From Veillonella dispar (GTDB lineage: Bacteria > Bacillota > Negativicutes > Veillonellales > Veillonellaceae), in contig NZ_LR134375.1 of NCBI RefSeq assembly GCF_900637515.1, forward strand, positions 889,952-953,951: a stretch of 64,000 bases of DNA, given 5' to 3'. Within the stretch, counting starts at the first letter, position 1. Each line of letters starts with the position of its first letter. Made by a program: the position numbers and the translations under genes. The notes below the pieces were generated by a model that searched no databases, was not told the origin of the DNA, and saw nothing but the letters and a program-made list of their open reading frames with translations. This document shows positions 20,211 to 29,018 of this stretch, piece after piece.

Positions 20211-21155
20211 ATGACAAATAAAATACAGCGATTTATAGCCTTTTTGTTAGTGTTATGTATTCCAATCTTTGCTATTGCGGGATGCACGAATAAAGATGTA
20301 GCTAATGCAGCATCTCAGAATAGCACTAGTGTAAATGAAGGCTATTCAATTGATACGAAGCAGACGAATCCTGAAGGTCATCTAGATGTATATATGCTAG
20401 ATATTGGTCAAGGCGATGCCATATTACTTAAGGTTGGCGATGAATATAGTATGATCGATACAGGTGATATAGAGCATCGTGAGAACATTGTGGCACAGTT
20501 AAAATCTATGGGTGTTACAAAGCTAAAAAATGTAATTATCACACATCCTCATGCTGATCATATGGGTGGTTTCTATGCCATCGCAAAAGCTATGCCTATT
20601 GAACATGTGTATGATGATGGTATTTCTGTTGATAATAATATGTATAAAACCTATGAAAAATGGATTGATAAAAATAAAATTCAACGGTCTACATTGCGTA
20701 GTGGTGATGTAGTAGATTTTGGTCATGGAGCGGTATTTGTTGTATATGCACCTTGGACTGAACCTTTAACAGATAAAAAAGGAGCGCCAGATCTTAATAA
20801 TAACTCTATTGTAGGTAAATTAATTTTTGGTAAATTCTCTATGCTCTTTACTGGTGATGCAGAATTACAAGAAGAGAAAAAACTCATAAAAGAGCAGAAC
20901 TCTAGACTGTTTGCCCGTGTTCTTAAGGTAGGTCACCACGGTTCTCGCACAAGTAGCTCTGAAGATTTTTTGAAATCTATTAAACCAGAAAGTGCATTAA
21001 TTTCAAATGGCATGTATAATAGTTATGGTCATCCTCACGATGTAACATTACGTCGTTTGCAGGAAAATAATATTGCCATTTACCGTACAGATACGATGGG
21101 ACGTATTCACATTAGTACGGATGGGAATGAATGGCAAATTACAACTGAACGTTAG
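20211..21155 (+). CDS. Metallo-beta-lactamase-fold lipoprotein (ComEC C-terminal-like)
   Basis: A secreted, probably lipid-anchored hydrolase of 314 residues. A signal peptide ends in the lipobox AIAGC at about residues 21-25. The metal motif THPHADHMGG and a later GHHGSRTSSS mark the beta-lactamase fold. The order of motifs resembles the C-terminal hydrolase domain of ComEC, but there is no competence membrane domain. Such stand-alone proteins are suspected extracellular nucleases or phosphodiesterases; activity is not shown. It starts 2 bases after nnr. Confidence 0.88.
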   Translation: MTNKIQRFIAFLLVLCIPIFAIAGCTNKDVANAASQNSTSVNEGYSIDTKQTNPEGHLDVYMLDIGQGDAILLKVGDEYSMIDTGDIEHRENIVAQLKSMGVTKLKNVIITHPHADHMGGFYAIAKAMPIEHVYDDGISVDNNMYKTYEKWIDKNKIQRSTLRSGDVVDFGHGAVFVVYAPWTEPLTDKKGAPDLNNNSIVGKLIFGKFSMLFTGDAELQEEKKLIKEQNSRLFARVLKVGHHGSRTSSSEDFLKSIKPESALISNGMYNSYGHPHDVTLRRLQENNIAIYRTDTMGRIHISTDGNEWQITTER

Positions 21156-21168
21156 TATCGATTGCATA

Positions 21169-21203
21169 GCACAAAAATTAATTTTAAGCAACTGATTTTT
21201 GTG
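21169..21203 (+). terminator. Possible weak terminator after the lipoprotein gene
   Basis: A 9-bp A/T-rich stem (21170-21178 with 21195-21203) with a 16-base loop. No T tract follows, so it may be only a hairpin. Confidence 0.3.
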
Positions 21204-21400
21204 TGTACTGTATAAAGACTTTATATAGTAATATGTATAATCGGCATACTAATCTTCATGTTTGTATGAAATAATCTATCTATAATCTAACATTAGTTTA
21301 TGGATAGATTGGAACGATGAGACTTTGATTCACAAAGATATCATCGACTCATCTCTATGGTTTGGACACTACGTATGTCAGTTAGATTGGAGTGAATGTA

Positions 21401-22498
21401 TTGCGTAAACTATTTTTTATGTGCCTTGCTGTCTTGATGGCGATACCACTATTCTTGACTCAAGCAAAGGCAGCTAATCTTGAAGATGCTCGATGGGTGA
21501 CACGAACTGATGCACCGGTACCATATGTTCGTATGGTTATGGATTTGTCAGCACCGGTAAAAGCGTCTGCATCGATTAGCAAAGATGGGAAAACGACGAC
21601 TGTTACCTTAAAGAACACAAAGCTAAAAACTGCTAAAGCGAATATCAATATGGACTCTAGCATAGCTAGTTCTGCTAGACTCACAGAAGATGGCAGAGAT
21701 GTGAAGGTAACAATTAAGACACCTTCATCTATCGATACGAGTGATGTAAAGGTATTTTCCCTAAAGAAAGATACGGTTAATCAGAAACCGTATCGCATCG
21801 TTGTAGATGTACAGAAAAAAGGTGTGGTACCTAAACCTGCTTATTATGGCAAACGTCCATCTCCTTCTGCACATCCTGCGAAAAATATGCCAACAGGATC
21901 CGGTAATTATTCTATTAGCGGTGGTCTATCTGGTAAAACAATTACGATTGACCCAGGTCATGGTGGTAGTGACTCTGGTGCCGTTGGGCCGCATGGTGTA
22001 CAAGAGAAAAATATTACACTACCGATTTCTATGTACTTGAAAAAAGCTCTAGAAAATCGTGGCGCTAAAGTGCTTATGACTCGTACTACAGACGTAGACG
22101 TATACGGTCCTAATGCAAGTGGTGTTGATGAATTGGGTGCTCGTGTTAACGTAGCAAACCGTAGCAATTCTGATGCGCTCATCAGTGTGCATATTAACGC
22201 ATTCAACAACCCAAGTGTTGGTGGTATTGCAACATACTACTATAGTAAAACAGGCAATGATGCTCGATTAGCACAAAAGGTACAATCTCAAATTGCTAGC
22301 GTTCCAGGTTTCAATGGTGACCGTGGCATTCAAGAAGGTAACTTATATGTGTTGAGACATTCTAACATGCCTGCAGTTCTTGTAGAGCTTGGTTTTATTT
22401 CCAACCCTAATGAAGAACGTGTATTGCAATCTCCTCAAACACAAGAAGACTTTGCAAATCGCATTGCCAATGGTATTGCTAGTTACTTTGGAGGTTAA
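21401..22498 (+). CDS. N-acetylmuramoyl-L-alanine amidase with AMIN domain
   Basis: Cleaves the amide bond between muramic acid and the stem peptide in the envelope. It has about 365 residues. A signal peptide ends near QAKAA and an AMIN-like beta domain covers about residues 30-140. The zinc-dependent Amidase_3 domain has DPGHGGSDSGAVG, SVHINAF and the glutamate in LVELGF. The start is uncertain: TTG 21401 has GGAGTG at 8 bases, while GTG 21392 overlaps that site. The 245-base region upstream has inverted AATCTATC/GATAGATT copies (about 21275-21310) and no promoter I could call. Confidence 0.92.
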   Translation: MRKLFFMCLAVLMAIPLFLTQAKAANLEDARWVTRTDAPVPYVRMVMDLSAPVKASASISKDGKTTTVTLKNTKLKTAKANINMDSSIASSARLTEDGRDVKVTIKTPSSIDTSDVKVFSLKKDTVNQKPYRIVVDVQKKGVVPKPAYYGKRPSPSAHPAKNMPTGSGNYSISGGLSGKTITIDPGHGGSDSGAVGPHGVQEKNITLPISMYLKKALENRGAKVLMTRTTDVDVYGPNASGVDELGARVNVANRSNSDALISVHINAFNNPSVGGIATYYYSKTGNDARLAQKVQSQIASVPGFNGDRGIQEGNLYVLRHSNMPAVLVELGFISNPNEERVLQSPQTQEDFANRIANGIASYFGG

Positions 22499-22501
22499 TC
22501 G

Positions 22502-23062
22502 ATGAAATTACGTAAACAAGTTCTGTCGATCCTCTGCGTAGGTTTGCTTGCATTTGCAGCGGGTTGTACACCTAATCAAGCACCTACAACGGGTAAAAGT
22601 GAACCTGTGCAAGAGACGAAAGTCAATAAGGATGCAGAAACAACAAAAACATCTCAAGAAATGGTTAAGATGGCCTTCTTTGTTCCAACAGAGGATGGCT
22701 CAGGGGTAAAACAATCAACCGTTGAGATGGAGGCGGACAAAGTAACGCCTAAAGCTGCTCTTCTAGCGATGTTAAAAGCTGATAGAGCACAAAAATATCC
22801 AGTATTCTCCAAGGATATTAAAATTACATCCGTTACTGTAAAGGACGGCATTGCTTCTGTAGAAGTGAATGACGCTTTCGTAAAAGGTAATGGTGGGGAC
22901 TTAACTGTTAAATTACAAATGGCTGCCATTGTAAATACATTGACATCCTTTGATAATATTAATGGTGTTCTCTTCGTTAGCAATGGTAAAAAGGTACCTA
23001 CTGTAGGTTCCTTTGATACGAAAGATCCTGTTAAACGGATGACAAACCTAATTAAAAAATAA
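22502..23062 (+). CDS. GerMN-domain lipoprotein
   Basis: An envelope lipoprotein of 186 residues. The signal peptide ends in lipobox FAAGC at about residues 18-22. A low-complexity Thr/Glu/Lys linker follows, and a GerMN domain covers about residues 50-180 with the typical KAALLAMLKADR and ASVEVND features. In Bacillus GerM acts in sporulation peptidoglycan. Pairing with an amidase 3 bases upstream suggests a wall-remodelling role here, which is an inference. Confidence 0.87.
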   Translation: MKLRKQVLSILCVGLLAFAAGCTPNQAPTTGKSEPVQETKVNKDAETTKTSQEMVKMAFFVPTEDGSGVKQSTVEMEADKVTPKAALLAMLKADRAQKYPVFSKDIKITSVTVKDGIASVEVNDAFVKGNGGDLTVKLQMAAIVNTLTSFDNINGVLFVSNGKKVPTVGSFDTKDPVKRMTNLIKK

Positions 23063-23079
23063 TTAAGTTAGGCTCATTG

Positions 23080-23118
23080 ATAGCAGATAGTTGATATATC
23101 AACTATCTGCTATTTTTG
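23080..23118 (+). terminator. Intrinsic terminator after the GerMN gene
   Basis: A 16-bp near-perfect palindrome (23080-23095 with 23098-23113) followed by TTTTTGTTG. Confidence 0.92.
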
Positions 23119-23132
23119 TTGTCTTTTATATA

Positions 23133-23141
23133 TGTTACAAT
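23133..23141 (+). promoter_or_regulatory. Extended -10 promoter candidate for thiL
   Basis: TGT precedes TACAAT, and the site lies 36 bases before the thiL ATG. It overlaps the longer in-frame start at 23132, which argues against that start. Confidence 0.45.
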
Positions 23142-23176
23142 ACAATATGTATACTAATCGGAAGCCAGGTGATGAG

Positions 23177-24157
23177 ATGCAATTAAAAGATGTAGGGGAA
23201 TTTAATTTCATTCGCCACATTCAAGATAATACGATACATGATCCAAGTACTGTGATTACAGGAATTGGTGATGATTGTGCTGTATATAGTGCTAAGGAAG
23301 AAACAGATCAATTAATTAGTACTGATACGATGGTGGAAGGGGTTCACTTTAGCTTTCACTATATGAAGCCCTATGATGTAGGCTATCGTCTCATGACGGC
23401 CAATTTGAGTGATATTGCTGCTATGGGTGGTACTCCTCGTCAAATTGTGCTATCTGTGGCGGCACCTGAATATGTTGATACGGCTATTCTTGATGAAGTT
23501 TATAGAGGTATAAAAGATCAATGCGCAAAATATCATCTTAATATACTTGGTGGGGATACGGTGTGTACGGAAGGGCCCATGGTGTGGACTGTAACAATTA
23601 TTGGTGATGTCCCTAAAGGAACTGCTATTATGCGTAGCGGTGCGCAAGTAGGTGATATTGTGGGTATTACAAATTACGTAGGTTATGCTGCTACAGGTTT
23701 GGGTGCCTTATCATATAATTTAGATGGTTATCATATGACCAAGGTTGGTCATCAACGTCCAGATCCACAAATAGAATTGGGCCAACAATTGAGACAATTA
23801 GGTATTCATAGTATGAATGATATTAGTGATGGTCTCGGTAGTGAATTAAATGAAATTGCATCGGCTAGCAATGTATCTATTGTCATAGAGGAAAAAGCTA
23901 TTCCACTACATGAGGAGACTTATGAATTAGCTAAGTATTTGCAGACTAATCCAGTGGACTATGCATTGTATGGTGGAGAGGACTTTCAACTAGTATTCAC
24001 GGCTCCTAAATCATTGCTTTCTAAATTAGAGAATTTAGCAGGCATTACAATAATTGGTGAAGTTGTATCTGGACCAGCTCAGGTGCAGATGGTAACACCA
24101 GATAAAACGATTAAGACCATAGAAGCGAAAGGATATAATCATTTTCATGAATCATAA
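23177..24157 (+). CDS. thiL: Thiamine-monophosphate kinase
   Basis: Phosphorylates thiamine monophosphate to thiamine diphosphate. It has 326 residues of the AIRS/PurM-like fold. N-terminal GIGDDCAVY, the conserved TDTMVEGVHF and MNDISDGLGSE are all present, as is GGEDFQLVF. ATG 23177 is chosen because AGGTGATG lies just upstream and because a putative -10 box overlaps the alternative upstream start. It heads the tsa gene run, whose first gene overlaps its end by 11 bases. Confidence 0.95.
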   Translation: MQLKDVGEFNFIRHIQDNTIHDPSTVITGIGDDCAVYSAKEETDQLISTDTMVEGVHFSFHYMKPYDVGYRLMTANLSDIAAMGGTPRQIVLSVAAPEYVDTAILDEVYRGIKDQCAKYHLNILGGDTVCTEGPMVWTVTIIGDVPKGTAIMRSGAQVGDIVGITNYVGYAATGLGALSYNLDGYHMTKVGHQRPDPQIELGQQLRQLGIHSMNDISDGLGSELNEIASASNVSIVIEEKAIPLHEETYELAKYLQTNPVDYALYGGEDFQLVFTAPKSLLSKLENLAGITIIGEVVSGPAQVQMVTPDKTIKTIEAKGYNHFHES

Positions 24158-24641
24158 GGCACAGGTTCAATTAGAGACTCATACAGTTGAAGATACACAA
24201 CAATTTGGACAATTATTAGGCAAATGGGTCAAACAAAGTGGAGACCCTTTATGTATTGCCTTAATTGGTAATTTGGGGACAGGAAAAACTCATCTATCTC
24301 AAGGCATTGCGAAAGGCTTTGGCGTTACAGAGGAGATTACAAGCCCTACGTTTGCTATCATGAATACTTACGATGTTGATAGAACACATTTATATCATTT
24401 TGATGTATATCGGTTGGATGATATAAGTGAACTAGAAAATATTGGCTTTTACGAATATACAGAGGACTGTGTATCCATTGTGGAGTGGGCTGATAAATTT
24501 TCTGATGAATTACCAGATGAAACATTATGGATATATTTAACTCGTATTGATGATACAAGCCGATCCATTACGTTAAGTAGTGATTATCTTACGAAAGATG
24601 ATTTAGTAGATATAGGAGGCCCATATGTGGTTGGGAATTGA
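24147..24641 (+). CDS. tsaE: tRNA t6A biosynthesis ATPase TsaE
   Basis: The ATPase subunit of the complex that makes N6-threonylcarbamoyladenosine at position 37 of ANN-reading tRNAs. It has 164 residues. Walker A is GNLGTGKT at residues 41-48, and the family motif TSPTFAIMNTY follows. It overlaps thiL by 11 bases and tsaB by 17 bases, so the set is translationally coupled. Its partners TsaB and TsaD are encoded next. Confidence 0.95.
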   Translation: MNHKAQVQLETHTVEDTQQFGQLLGKWVKQSGDPLCIALIGNLGTGKTHLSQGIAKGFGVTEEITSPTFAIMNTYDVDRTHLYHFDVYRLDDISELENIGFYEYTEDCVSIVEWADKFSDELPDETLWIYLTRIDDTSRSITLSSDYLTKDDLVDIGGPYVVGN

Positions 24642-25383
24642 GACAAGTTCGCTCGTATCGAGTGTGGCCTTAATGGATGAAACAAACTTGATTGGTGAAT
24701 TAACCATTCAAGCGGGATTAACTCATTCTGAGCAGCTAATACCTCACATCGACATGTTGTTGCGAGCCTCACAAGTAAAAAAGAATGAACTAAAAGGTAT
24801 TATAGTTAGCATCGGTCCTGGTTCATTTACGGGATTGCGTATAGGTATGGGGACTGCAAAAGCTATGGCTTATGCCTTACAAATTCCATTGTATGGTGTG
24901 ATGACAATGGATAGTTTGGCTCATAATGTTTCATATACAAATAGAACTATCTGTACTGTTATCGATGCTCAGAAAAAGCATGTCTATACTGGTCTGTATC
25001 GATATGAAAACAATGAGCTAGTATGTAAAGAGGAACCCTTTGTTATTGCGGCTAGTGATTTATTAGAAAAGTTCCGAGAAACTAAGGAAGAGGTCTTATT
25101 CTTAGGTGATGGTATCAAGCGCATTGAAAAGCTTTTAAACGAAAACGATACTAATTTGACTATTCTAGATATTTCACAACGCATTCCTAAAGCCAGTTCT
25201 TTACTTTTAGCGGGACGCGACTTAGTTATCCGTGAAGAGATATGTGATCCAATGGATATGGTTCCTTATTATATCCGTCGCTCTGAAGCAGAGGTTTTAT
25301 GGGAGGAACGCCATAAGGATAATCCAGACATGTTAAACCAAAATCCTACAGTTGTTGTCACTGAAGCGGCAGGAGTAGAATAA
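24625..25383 (+). CDS. tsaB: tRNA t6A biosynthesis protein TsaB
   Basis: A non-catalytic ASKHA-fold partner of TsaD in t6A formation. It has 252 residues. The N-terminal WLGIETSS, HSEQLIPHI and SIGPGSFTGLRIG motifs are typical. AGGAGGCCCAT lies just before the ATG. It overlaps tsaE, and its TAA overlaps the ATG of rimI. The residues lining the TsaD interface were not analysed. Confidence 0.95.
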   Translation: MWLGIETSSLVSSVALMDETNLIGELTIQAGLTHSEQLIPHIDMLLRASQVKKNELKGIIVSIGPGSFTGLRIGMGTAKAMAYALQIPLYGVMTMDSLAHNVSYTNRTICTVIDAQKKHVYTGLYRYENNELVCKEEPFVIAASDLLEKFRETKEEVLFLGDGIKRIEKLLNENDTNLTILDISQRIPKASSLLLAGRDLVIREEICDPMDMVPYYIRRSEAEVLWEERHKDNPDMLNQNPTVVVTEAAGVE

Positions 25384-25832
25384 TGGAGATTCGGTTAGCT
25401 ACGGTAGATGATGCTCAATCCATTTATGATATAGAGCAACAGTCCTTTTCTGTTCCATGGAGCTTGGAATCTGTACTTGCTGAACTTGAAGGGGCCGATA
25501 ATAAGCTATATATGGTCATTTGTGAAGATGAGCATATTGTGGGCTATGCTGGTGCTTGGCTCGTATACGATGAAGGACAGATTACGAATATTGCTATTTT
25601 ACCTTCCGCCCGTGGTAAGGGATATGGCTCAAAACTTACTAAAGAATTAATAGAAGAATGTTTGAATAGAGGGATGCATGAAATCTTCTTGGAGGTACGC
25701 ATATCTAATTTACCGGCCTTGGCAATGTATAGAAATCTAGGATTTACTGTTAAGGGAATTCGTAAAGAGTATTATTCAGAGCCAAAAGAGGATGCTTATA
25801 TTATGTCTCTCGTTTCAGAGGAAATAGAATGA
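25383..25832 (+). CDS. rimI: Ribosomal-protein-alanine N-acetyltransferase
   Basis: A GNAT-family acetyltransferase of 149 residues, in other bacteria acting on the N-terminal alanine of bS18. The acetyl-CoA loop is PSARGKGYGSKL at about residues 72-83, and the C-terminal ALAMYRNLGF motif is present. It sits between tsaB and tsaD with overlaps on both sides, the usual place for rimI in this cluster. Confidence 0.93.
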   Translation: MEIRLATVDDAQSIYDIEQQSFSVPWSLESVLAELEGADNKLYMVICEDEHIVGYAGAWLVYDEGQITNIAILPSARGKGYGSKLTKELIEECLNRGMHEIFLEVRISNLPALAMYRNLGFTVKGIRKEYYSEPKEDAYIMSLVSEEIE

Positions 25833-26860
25833 GTATTTACACATTAGCCTTGGAAAGTAGTTGCGATGAAACATCTGCATCCGTCCTAAAGGATGGGCGT
25901 ACTGTTTTATCTAATGTAATTTCTAGCCAAGTACCTATTCATAGAAAATTTGGTGGTGTTGTACCAGAAATCGCATCACGCCATCATATTGAACAAGTTA
26001 TACCGGTTATAGATCAAGCATTGCGCGATGCAAATGTGACGTTACAAGATATAGACCATATTGGCGTTACCTATGGCCCAGGTCTTGTAGGGGCATTATT
26101 AGTTGGTGTAGCTGCTGCAAAGGGGTTATCCTTTGCTACAGGTATTCCTTTGATACCAGTTCACCATATGGAAGGTCATATTTTTGCTAATTTCTTAGCT
26201 AATCCAGAATTGGAGCCTCCATTTTTAAGCCTCGTCGTGTCTGGTGGTCATACCATGTTAGTGCATGTGAAAGGCTATGAAGAGTTTGATATCCTTGGAC
26301 AAACTCGGGATGACGCAGCAGGGGAAGCATTTGATAAAATTGCTCGCGTTATGGGTTTCCCTTACCCAGGTGGCCCTCATATTGATGCTTTAGCTCTTGA
26401 AGGGAATCCAGATGCTATTGAATTTCCAAAAGCATTGAGTGAGCCCGGTAATTTTGAATTTAGTTTCAGTGGCTTAAAATCTGCGGTGTTAAACTATTTA
26501 AATAGTAAGCAGCAAAAGAATGAACCGATAAATCAAGCAGACGTTGCAGCATCCTTCCAAAAGGCGATTGTAGATGTATTAGTTGAGAAAACACGAGATG
26601 CAGCGCATACATTGGGGGAAACTCGTATTACCATAGCTGGTGGTGTTTCTGCTAATAAAGGTTTACAAACAGCATTACAAAAGATGTGCGAAAAAGAAGG
26701 ATTTACCTATTACAAGCCTCATAAAATTTTGTCCACTGATAATGCAGCGATGATTGGTTGTCGCGCTTATTATATGGCCCAAGCCGGTAAATTCGCAGAT
26801 TTAACATTGAATGCAAAACCAAGTGTTGAAATTGGTCATGTATCTTGGAAAGAGGATTAA
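25829..26860 (+). CDS. tsaD: tRNA N6-threonylcarbamoyltransferase TsaD
   Basis: The catalytic subunit that transfers threonylcarbamoyl to A37 of tRNA. It has 343 residues, full length. The iron-binding histidines are His113 and His117 in HHMEGH, and LALESSCDETS is at the N terminus. The nucleotide-binding GGHTMLV and the C-terminal DNAAMIG motif are intact. The ATG overlaps the rimI stop (ATGAG). No terminator separates it from the histidine kinase gene two bases downstream. Confidence 0.97.
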   Translation: MSIYTLALESSCDETSASVLKDGRTVLSNVISSQVPIHRKFGGVVPEIASRHHIEQVIPVIDQALRDANVTLQDIDHIGVTYGPGLVGALLVGVAAAKGLSFATGIPLIPVHHMEGHIFANFLANPELEPPFLSLVVSGGHTMLVHVKGYEEFDILGQTRDDAAGEAFDKIARVMGFPYPGGPHIDALALEGNPDAIEFPKALSEPGNFEFSFSGLKSAVLNYLNSKQQKNEPINQADVAASFQKAIVDVLVEKTRDAAHTLGETRITIAGGVSANKGLQTALQKMCEKEGFTYYKPHKILSTDNAAMIGCRAYYMAQAGKFADLTLNAKPSVEIGHVSWKED

Positions 26861-26862
26861 TC

Positions 26863-28251
26863 GTGGATATCGGTCAAGATATTTTAAATACAACACCATT
26901 AAGTCCATTACAAACCTCATTATTAGAGCATATTAGTAAACTTATATCCTTTGGCGAGTCATTGACCCGTCAAAGGATACAGATTTTTACACCTCTTCTA
27001 GAGTCCTCACAAGGTACTATGCATCATCGTGCTGATATGCTGTGTATTGAACGGAGTGACCAAGGTGTTATTACTCGACAGTTAAAAGGGAATAATACAT
27101 GGCATTCTATGATGGAAAGTGGACAACCTCTTATTGGGGTAGAACATGATCAACGACAACATGTTTTTCCCGTTGTAGATAATGGTGGTCGTATTATTGG
27201 GGGCATTGCTTTTACCGTGTCTCCGTCTATTAAGATAGAACAATATGAGCAAGAGTATACCTTGTCGGATACGATGCAACGGCTCATGTTGACTGCTACG
27301 GATGAGCAAATACAATCATATGAACCGATTTCTTACTTTGATGGTTTAATCATTTTTGATGATTCTCATAGAATTCTGTATGGTAATGAGGCGGCTGTAC
27401 AACTAGTAGATGTGCTAGGATTTGACCGACGACTTGTGGGCTCATCAATTTATAGCAGTACCTTAAAAGTTTCAGCCATCCAACAAGTGTTAGAGGATAG
27501 AACCATATATACTAGTGAAGAGATCTATCAAGATATGGTCATTCGTCAGCATATGATTCCTATTGCTATGGGGCGTAATGAAACACGTTGTTTCCTTGTG
27601 CTTCACGATTGTACCCGTGAAAGTAAGCAGCAACAAGAATTACTGGTAAAGAACTCGATTATTAAAGAAGTTCATCATCGTGTAAAAAACAATTTACAAA
27701 CCGTAGCAGGTTTGTTGCGCATGGAGGCTAGACGTTCTAGCTTGCCTGAGGTTAAACAAGCCTTGCAAGAGGGAATAAATCGTATTGAAAGTATGGCATT
27801 AGTTCACGATATTGTATCCCATTATGACGAGGATTATATAGGTATCCGATCAATTTATGACGAGCTATGTCGCTTATTGCGTATGAGTATGGTTCGACAA
27901 GACCAAGATGTTACGTTTACCTATAGTGGAGAAGATATGTTGATATCCTCTCATATGGCTAGTTATGTATCCCTCATAATTAATGAGCTAATTACCAATA
28001 GCCTTGAACATGGCTTAGATGGTAAAAACGGAGAGATTCGTTTAGCTGTTACAGAGTCAGAGGAATATATTGTATTAGCTTTTTCTGATACGGGTAAAGG
28101 GTTGCCTCCAGAGTTTTCTATTAATTCCAACAAGCGATTAGGATTAACTATCATTAATAATTTAGTTACCCATGAGTTAAAAGGTAAATTATCTGTAGAA
28201 AATACAGATGTTGGTGTTCTAGTAACAATACATATGAAGAAGGAGAAGTAA
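26863..28251 (+). CDS. Sensor histidine kinase, HisKA_2 class (PdtaS/EutW-like)
   Basis: A soluble-looking sensor kinase of 462 residues with no membrane helices. N-terminal sensor regions (about 1-150 and a PAS-like region about 155-260) precede the H-box HHRVKNNLQT, with the phosphoacceptor at His271 or His272. The ATPase domain has the N-box INELITNSLEHG and DTGKGLP. The HHRVKNN form is typical of kinases paired with ANTAR response regulators, and one follows directly. AGAGGA precedes the GTG at 26863. The signal it senses is unknown. Confidence 0.9.
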   Translation: MDIGQDILNTTPLSPLQTSLLEHISKLISFGESLTRQRIQIFTPLLESSQGTMHHRADMLCIERSDQGVITRQLKGNNTWHSMMESGQPLIGVEHDQRQHVFPVVDNGGRIIGGIAFTVSPSIKIEQYEQEYTLSDTMQRLMLTATDEQIQSYEPISYFDGLIIFDDSHRILYGNEAAVQLVDVLGFDRRLVGSSIYSSTLKVSAIQQVLEDRTIYTSEEIYQDMVIRQHMIPIAMGRNETRCFLVLHDCTRESKQQQELLVKNSIIKEVHHRVKNNLQTVAGLLRMEARRSSLPEVKQALQEGINRIESMALVHDIVSHYDEDYIGIRSIYDELCRLLRMSMVRQDQDVTFTYSGEDMLISSHMASYVSLIINELITNSLEHGLDGKNGEIRLAVTESEEYIVLAFSDTGKGLPPEFSINSNKRLGLTIINNLVTHELKGKLSVENTDVGVLVTIHMKKEK

Positions 28252-28818
28252 ATGCGCGTTTTAATAGTGGATGATGAATCCCTTATACGTATGGATCTAC
28301 GCGATATTATTGAATCCTGTGGTCATGAAGTTGTAGCAGAAGGCACTAATGGAGTGGAAGCCATTAAACTTTGCAAAGAATATAAGCCTGATATTGTTCT
28401 TATGGATGTAAAGATGCCGGAGTTGGATGGCATAGAAGCAGCACGTCAAATTGGCTTTCACCATGAAGCACCAGTCGTACTATTAACAAGTTATAGTCAA
28501 CAGGATTTAATTAATAAGGCTAGAGAATCTGGCGTTTATGGATATTTATTAAAACCTGTACGTGAAGAGCAATTGGTTCCCACCTTAGAAATGGCCTTAG
28601 GCCGTTATCATAGTGATGCGCAGCTTCGCGAAAAAATGGCTGAATTAGAACAGTCATTAGAAGATCGTAAAATCATTCAAAAGGGGACCGGTATATTGAT
28701 GGATTTATACTCTATATCTGAAGAGGAAGCGTATAATCGCATTCGCGCCTTAAGTATGAAGAAACGCGATAGTATTGTTAATATATGTAAAGCATTAATT
28801 AATCAAGTTTCTAAATAG
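28252..28818 (+). CDS. ANTAR-domain response regulator (transcription antiterminator)
   Basis: A 188-residue response regulator. The receiver domain has the acidic pair VDDE, phosphoacceptor Asp52 in LMDVKMPELDG, and Lys in LLKPV. A coiled linker follows, then an ANTAR RNA-binding domain at about residues 130-185 (KGTGILMD, EEAYNRIRALSMKKR). ANTAR proteins act on two-hairpin RNA targets in leader transcripts to prevent termination. It begins directly after the kinase stop codon, so the two form a two-component pair. RNA targets are not known; I found none with certainty in this window. Confidence 0.92.
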   Translation: MRVLIVDDESLIRMDLRDIIESCGHEVVAEGTNGVEAIKLCKEYKPDIVLMDVKMPELDGIEAARQIGFHHEAPVVLLTSYSQQDLINKARESGVYGYLLKPVREEQLVPTLEMALGRYHSDAQLREKMAELEQSLEDRKIIQKGTGILMDLYSISEEEAYNRIRALSMKKRDSIVNICKALINQVSK

Positions 28819-28826
28819 ATGAAAAG

Positions 28827-28863
28827 ACTAGTATAAGGATAAATCTTATACTAGTTTTTTTGT
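28827..28863 (+). terminator. Intrinsic terminator after the ANTAR regulator
   Basis: An 11-bp perfect stem (28827-28837 with 28845-28855) followed by seven T. Confidence 0.93.
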
Positions 28864-28888
28864 GTCTAACATCAAATAAAAACTAAAA

Positions 28889-28903
28889 AGTCAAAAAATC
28901 AAA
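28889..28903 (+). promoter_or_regulatory. Possible CtsR heptad pair upstream of groES
   Basis: AGTCAAA and AATCAAA in tandem, one base apart, just upstream of the groE promoter. The classical CtsR operator spaces two such heptads by three bases, so this is only suggestive. Confidence 0.35.
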
Positions 28904-28911
28904 ATTTCTGC

Positions 28912-28939
28912 TTGCATTTATTTTGACATAGGTTATAAT
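28912..28939 (+). promoter_or_regulatory. groESL promoter
   Basis: TTGCAT and TATAAT at 16 bases, 11 bases ahead of the CIRCE operator. A nearby TTGACA at 28923 is too close to this -10 box to pair with it. Confidence 0.7.
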
Positions 28940-28950
28940 AATACATGTGA

Positions 28951-28977
28951 TTAGCACTCGATAACTTAGAGTGCTAA
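28951..28977 (+). promoter_or_regulatory. CIRCE operator (HrcA binding site)
   Basis: A perfect TTAGCACTC-N9-GAGTGCTAA inverted repeat just downstream of the promoter and 41 bases before groES. HrcA represses groE by binding such sites. Confidence 0.98.
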
Positions 28978-29018
28978 TAAATTGTAAATAATAACTAGTA
29001 AATAAGGAGTGACATCAT

